Source: Chromobacterium haemolyticum (GTDB lineage Bacteria; Pseudomonadota; Gammaproteobacteria; Burkholderiales; Chromobacteriaceae). From it: a DNA stretch of 64,000 nt. This document shows, piece by piece, positions 60,749 to 64,000 of the stretch. The position numbers were made by a program, and so were the translations under genes. How positions within the stretch are numbered: the stretch's first letter is position 1; every line of letters begins with the position of its first letter. Location of the stretch: the NCBI RefSeq assembly GCF_002081825.1, contig NZ_MUKU01000024.1:1-64000 (forward strand), read 5' to 3'. The notes beneath the pieces are model-generated. The model worked only from the letters and a program-made list of their open reading frames with translations, ran no database searches and was not told where the DNA came from.

Positions 60749-61909
60749 ATGTATTTTTTGGAATGGTCGCTGGCGATGGGGCGGCGCAAACATAAGCCAG
60801 GTTCCTGGTTTGATGAGATTCAAAAAGACATTGCCGAAGAGAATAAGGAAGACGCCAAAAAAATGTGGGCACGGGGCGTGAGATATGATCCGGATGCCCT
60901 TGAAATTGATGTGAAAGAGAGTCGATCTGAATTGCTAGATGATAACGGCTCTGTTTATAGAAAAACTGACGGTTATTTGGATGTTTGTACTTATAATGAT
61001 GATAAAAGGGGGCTGCTGACGCTAATATTTGGAGCTTTACTTTATGGGGTTGTGCCTTGGGGTGTTTTTGTCATATTTGCAACTTATATGATGGCGTCGA
61101 CGGGGCTGCAGGTTAGTGGTGATTCTATTGATGTAGAGGCAATATTGGTTGCAGGGTTTAGCTATTTTTTTCTAGCTGGCGTGGCTTATGTTTTTTGGCG
61201 ATTTTTATTTGCAATGTGGCATTTAGAAGCTTTCACCATGCGCCGACTGGTGGTGCGCTTCAACCGCCAAACGCGCAAAGTCTATTTATTACGGCCCGGT
61301 TTTTTGGGTGGTGTCAAAGCCTATGACTGGGAGATGATTGATGTTGGCCTGCCCAAGAACATGCCGAATCATCAGGGCATAGGCGGCATGCTGGTCTTGG
61401 CGGCGCGGGCGGAGTCTACCGACAATCCGCATAGCCCGCTGGGGGTGGATGGTGCCTTTCTGGGGCTGCCTAGCCGCGACTACCAGCACTTGCTGTCGTT
61501 CTGGGAATATATCCGCCGCTTCATGGAAGACGGCGCGGACGCGGTGCCGGCGCCGAAACGGCCGTGCAGCAAGTGGCCCAACCCCTTGAGCAGCATGTGG
61601 ACGGTGTCGCGGCTGAGCCTGCCGGGCGGTTTCGATCTGGGTCGTAGCTTTTTGTGGCTACGCCTGGCGTTGACGCCGGTGTTCGTGATCTGGGGCCTGG
61701 GTCATTACGCCTCGCTGCTGTTGAGCTACGAGGGCCGCTTCCCCAAGGCGATCCGGCAAGCGAGCGGGGAGTCGGAACTGCGTTCCTGGCTGGAACTGCT
61801 GGCTTACAACCTGCTGCCGCTGCTGTATACCGCCGTGGGCTTGTGGCTGTACTACGCCTGGCGGCATGGCCTGGACTGGCGTTTGCCGCTGCGGTATTGG
61901 GCCGGTTGA
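60749..61909 (+). CDS. Four-helix membrane protein, array copy 6 (type B)
   Basis: 386 residues. B-type N-terminus and B-type soluble domain like copy 3, but the first membrane region resembles that of copy 4 (PWGVFVIFATYMMASTGLQVSG). It ends in a distinct tail, RYWAG. One exchange is seen in the otherwise constant segment: KRPCSKWPNP where other copies read KRLRSKWPNP. It is the last copy before tssF. Confidence 0.7.
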   Translation: MYFLEWSLAMGRRKHKPGSWFDEIQKDIAEENKEDAKKMWARGVRYDPDALEIDVKESRSELLDDNGSVYRKTDGYLDVCTYNDDKRGLLTLIFGALLYGVVPWGVFVIFATYMMASTGLQVSGDSIDVEAILVAGFSYFFLAGVAYVFWRFLFAMWHLEAFTMRRLVVRFNRQTRKVYLLRPGFLGGVKAYDWEMIDVGLPKNMPNHQGIGGMLVLAARAESTDNPHSPLGVDGAFLGLPSRDYQHLLSFWEYIRRFMEDGADAVPAPKRPCSKWPNPLSSMWTVSRLSLPGGFDLGRSFLWLRLALTPVFVIWGLGHYASLLLSYEGRFPKAIRQASGESELRSWLELLAYNLLPLLYTAVGLWLYYAWRHGLDWRLPLRYWAG

Positions 61910-61995
61910 AGACTTGGCCGGGCACAAACACTAAAACAGGGCGGGCGGCGCTCGCCTGCTGAAATGAATATTTGATGAATTGCGCGTGAGCCTTA

Positions 61996-63855
61996 ATGCT
62001 TGAATCCTTATTGCCGTATTACGAACGCGAACTCGGACATCTGCGTCAGCTGTCCGGCGAGTTCGCGCGCCGCTATCCCAAGATCGCCGGCCGCCTGCAA
62101 ATGGAAGGCGACCAGTGCGAAGACCCGCACACCGAGCGGCTGATCGAGTCCTTCGCCTTCCTGGCCGCGCGCATCCACAAGAAGCTGGACGACGAATATC
62201 CGGAGGTGGCGGCCAGCTTCCTCAATGTGCTGTATCCGCACTATCTGCAGCCGATTCCCTCGGCCACCATCGTGCAGTTCGAATGCGATCCGCAGCGGCC
62301 GGAAATCGCCAAGCGCTACCGGGTGGAACGCGGCCAGCCGGTGCACGCGCCGGCGATGCAGGGCGTGGTGTGCAAATTCCGCAGCGCCTATCCGGTGGAC
62401 CTGTATCCGCTGTCGCTGACCGAGGCCAAGCTGGAGCTGACCAGCGGCTCGCCCTATCTGCGCCAGCTGGCGCCGGACGCGGCGGCGGTGCTGACGCTGG
62501 AGTTCCACACCCACGGCGGCCTGGCGGTCAACGCCATCGGCCTGCAATCGCTGCGCTTCTTCCTGGACGGCGAACCGGCGCTGATGCACTTGCTGTACGA
62601 GATGCTGCTGTCCAATGTCCAGAGCGTCAGCGTGGGCGACGGCAGCGAAGACCCGGCGCGCACGCGCAAACTGCCGGCGAGCAGCCTGCGGGCGGTGGGC
62701 TTCGGCCGCGACGAGGGCCTGCTGGACTACGACGAGCGCTCCTTCATGGGCTATCGGCTGCTGACCGAGTACTTCTGCTATCCGGACAAATTCCTGTTCG
62801 TCGATCTGCTGCAGCTGGACAAGGCGGCGGCGCGGCTGGATGGCGAGAAGCTGGTGCTGCGCCTGCTGCTGGACGAATACCCGGACAGCGAGCGCCACAA
62901 CCGGCTGCAGACCCAGTTGCAGGCCCAGCACCTGAAGCTGGGCTGCACGCCCATCGTCAACCTGTTCACCCAGCCGGGCGAGCCCATCCGCGTGACCCAC
63001 CAGAAAGCCAGTTACCCGGTGCTGGTGGACGCGCGCAAGCAGCAGGCTTACGAGGCGATCCAGATCAAGCGCGTGGTGAGGGTGGAGAAATCCGGCGACG
63101 GCGAAAGCAGCGAGGAGGTGCCGCCGTTTTACGCGATACGCCACGGCAGCGAAAAGAAGGCGCCGCGCTTTTATTGGCACGCCAGCCGGGAGCCGTCGCC
63201 GCGCCAGAGCGACAAGGGCACTGATTTGGAGCTGCATCTGGCGGACCTGGAGTTCAACGCGGTGCGGCCGGCCACCGAGGTGCTGAGCCTGGAGCTGCTG
63301 TGCAGCAACCGCGATCTGCCGGAGCAGATTCCGTTTGGCGGCAGCCAGTCCACCCAGCGGACGGATTTTTCCCTGCCCGGCCATTCCGTGGTCAAGCGCG
63401 TGCGCTTGTTGCGCAAGCCCAGCGCCAGCCAGCGCTGCCCGCTGGGCCGCGCGGTGCAGTGGCGGCTGGTGTCGCATTTATCGCTTAACTACATGTCCAT
63501 CGTGGATTCCGGTTGCGCCGCCTTGCAGGAAATGCTGGCCCTGTACAACCTGACCGATTCCCCGGTGAACGTGCGCCAGATCCAGGGCGTGGTGGGAATT
63601 GAGAGCCAGCCGGCGGTGGCCCGCGTGTCCGGCCGCGATTTCAGCGGTTTTGTGCGCGGCAGCGAAATCCGCCTGACGCTGGACCCGGATTACTACGTCG
63701 GCGGCAGCGTTTATCTGTTCGCCGCGGTGCTGGAGCGTTTCTTCGCGCTGTATTGCGCGCCCAATAGCTTCACCCGCCTGCGGGTACATGCGGTTCAACA
63801 AGACGAGGAGGTAGCCTCATGGCCAGCCCGAGCCGGCGAGGCCTTGGTGATTTGA
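61996..63855 (+). CDS. tssF: T6SS baseplate protein TssF
   Basis: 619 residues, the normal TssF size. The start MLESLLPYYERELGHLRQLSGEFARRYPKIAGRL and the segment SFLNVLYPHYLQPIPS are typical, as is FVRGSEIRLTLDPDYYVGGSVYLFAAVLERFFALY near the C-terminus. TssF joins TssE, TssG and TssK to form the baseplate wedge. It is detached from the rest of the core by the effector and immunity array. The usual next gene, tssG, does not begin here; another frame follows instead. Confidence 0.96.
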   Translation: MLESLLPYYERELGHLRQLSGEFARRYPKIAGRLQMEGDQCEDPHTERLIESFAFLAARIHKKLDDEYPEVAASFLNVLYPHYLQPIPSATIVQFECDPQRPEIAKRYRVERGQPVHAPAMQGVVCKFRSAYPVDLYPLSLTEAKLELTSGSPYLRQLAPDAAAVLTLEFHTHGGLAVNAIGLQSLRFFLDGEPALMHLLYEMLLSNVQSVSVGDGSEDPARTRKLPASSLRAVGFGRDEGLLDYDERSFMGYRLLTEYFCYPDKFLFVDLLQLDKAAARLDGEKLVLRLLLDEYPDSERHNRLQTQLQAQHLKLGCTPIVNLFTQPGEPIRVTHQKASYPVLVDARKQQAYEAIQIKRVVRVEKSGDGESSEEVPPFYAIRHGSEKKAPRFYWHASREPSPRQSDKGTDLELHLADLEFNAVRPATEVLSLELLCSNRDLPEQIPFGGSQSTQRTDFSLPGHSVVKRVRLLRKPSASQRCPLGRAVQWRLVSHLSLNYMSIVDSGCAALQEMLALYNLTDSPVNVRQIQGVVGIESQPAVARVSGRDFSGFVRGSEIRLTLDPDYYVGGSVYLFAAVLERFFALYCAPNSFTRLRVHAVQQDEEVASWPARAGEALVI

Positions 63856-63862
63856 GGATGCC

Positions 63863-64000
63863 ATGGAAATATTGATCGCTTCGCTGCTGGCGCCCAGCTT
63901 TTGCCAATTGCTGTACTACTCGCTGTCCTCTGAGGAGGGCTTGCGGCTGCGCGGCCCGGCGATAGATTGGGTGATGTGTCTCATGTTGCCGCTGGCGATG
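63863..64000 (+). CDS. Start of an unidentified membrane protein (partial)
   Basis: 46 codons, open to the window end. The translated start (MEILIASLLAPSFCQLLYY) is hydrophobic, followed by a charged stretch (SEEGLRLRGP) and a second hydrophobic one (WVMCLMLPLAM). It does not look like the start of TssG. A GAGG lies a few bases before the ATG. It starts 7 bases after the tssF stop, so it is probably co-transcribed. Confidence 0.5.
   Translation, partial: MEILIASLLAPSFCQLLYYSLSSEEGLRLRGPAIDWVMCLMLPLAM

Larger units (their letters stand above)
58296..61909 (+). repeat. Three-gene repeat unit 2 (A-A-B) of the immunity array
   Basis: Copies 4, 5 and 6 repeat the A-A-B order of copies 1-3, with matching intergenic sequences. 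Within the unit the genes are about 1.2 kb apart, with near-identical 3' halves. Confidence 0.7.

Noticed and set aside
54582-61909. Assembly artefact creating the six-copy array
   Set aside because: The copies differ in membrane segments, starts and tails, so they are not simple duplicated reads. Exact copy number in a near-identical repeat would still need long reads.
63821-63880. tssG starting inside the end of tssF
   Set aside because: The ATG at 63821 leads to a stop after 19 codons, and the frame from 63863 is hydrophobic and unlike TssG.
1-64000. CRISPR arrays, tRNA or rRNA genes
   Set aside because: I saw no regularly spaced short repeats and no tRNA- or rRNA-like stretches. A dedicated scan could still find a short one.

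Overview
The window is a high-GC chromosomal segment of a betaproteobacterium. A Chromobacterium-like member of the Neisseriales is my best guess, from the gene content and the style of the type VI secretion locus; there is no rRNA gene to confirm it. About one third is ordinary core genome and about two thirds is a type VI secretion system (T6SS) locus with its effector and immunity genes.

Region 1 (1-21.9 kb) is mostly housekeeping: a GNAT acetyltransferase, DNA polymerase III alpha (dnaE), a flavin reductase-like protein, a VirK/YbjX (DUF535) protein, an ArnT-like glycosyltransferase, a PhaM-like granule regulator, NADP-malic enzyme (maeB), a TRAP dicarboxylate transporter (dctP-dctQ-dctM) with a divergent DctS/DctB-type sensor kinase, a small secreted cysteine protein, a DUF1993 protein, L-aspartate oxidase (nadB) and several small genes of unknown function. 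An inverted-repeat-bounded element lies at 17266-17409.

Region 2 (22.0-32.7 kb) is an Rhs toxin locus. One full-length rhs gene (minus strand) carries a nuclease tip and is followed by its immunity gene. Three further cassettes follow, each made of a silent copy of the end of the rhs core, a new toxin tip and a new immunity gene, and then a worn remnant with a DUF3885 immunity gene. Immunity genes and tips are AT-rich compared with the GC-rich core.

Region 3 (32.7-48.2 kb) is the T6SS core. On the minus strand are tssJ, tssK, tssL, tssE, vgrG1 and rhs. On the plus strand are an M15 peptidase (tagX-like), tssM, tagF, tssB, tssC, hcp and an OmpA-like lipoprotein. The divergent promoter region (39089-39268) holds a 14-bp palindrome.

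Region 4 (48.4-64 kb) is a second export module: vgrG2, a DUF4123 adaptor, a VasX-like effector with C-terminal membrane segments, and six tandem paralogous four-helix membrane proteins that are probably its immunity genes, arranged as two repeats of an A-A-B unit. It ends with tssF and the start of an unidentified membrane protein. tssA, tssG, tssH/clpV and any PAAR gene are not in the window. The two vgrG genes are almost identical over about 2.3 kb and face in opposite directions around the structural core.
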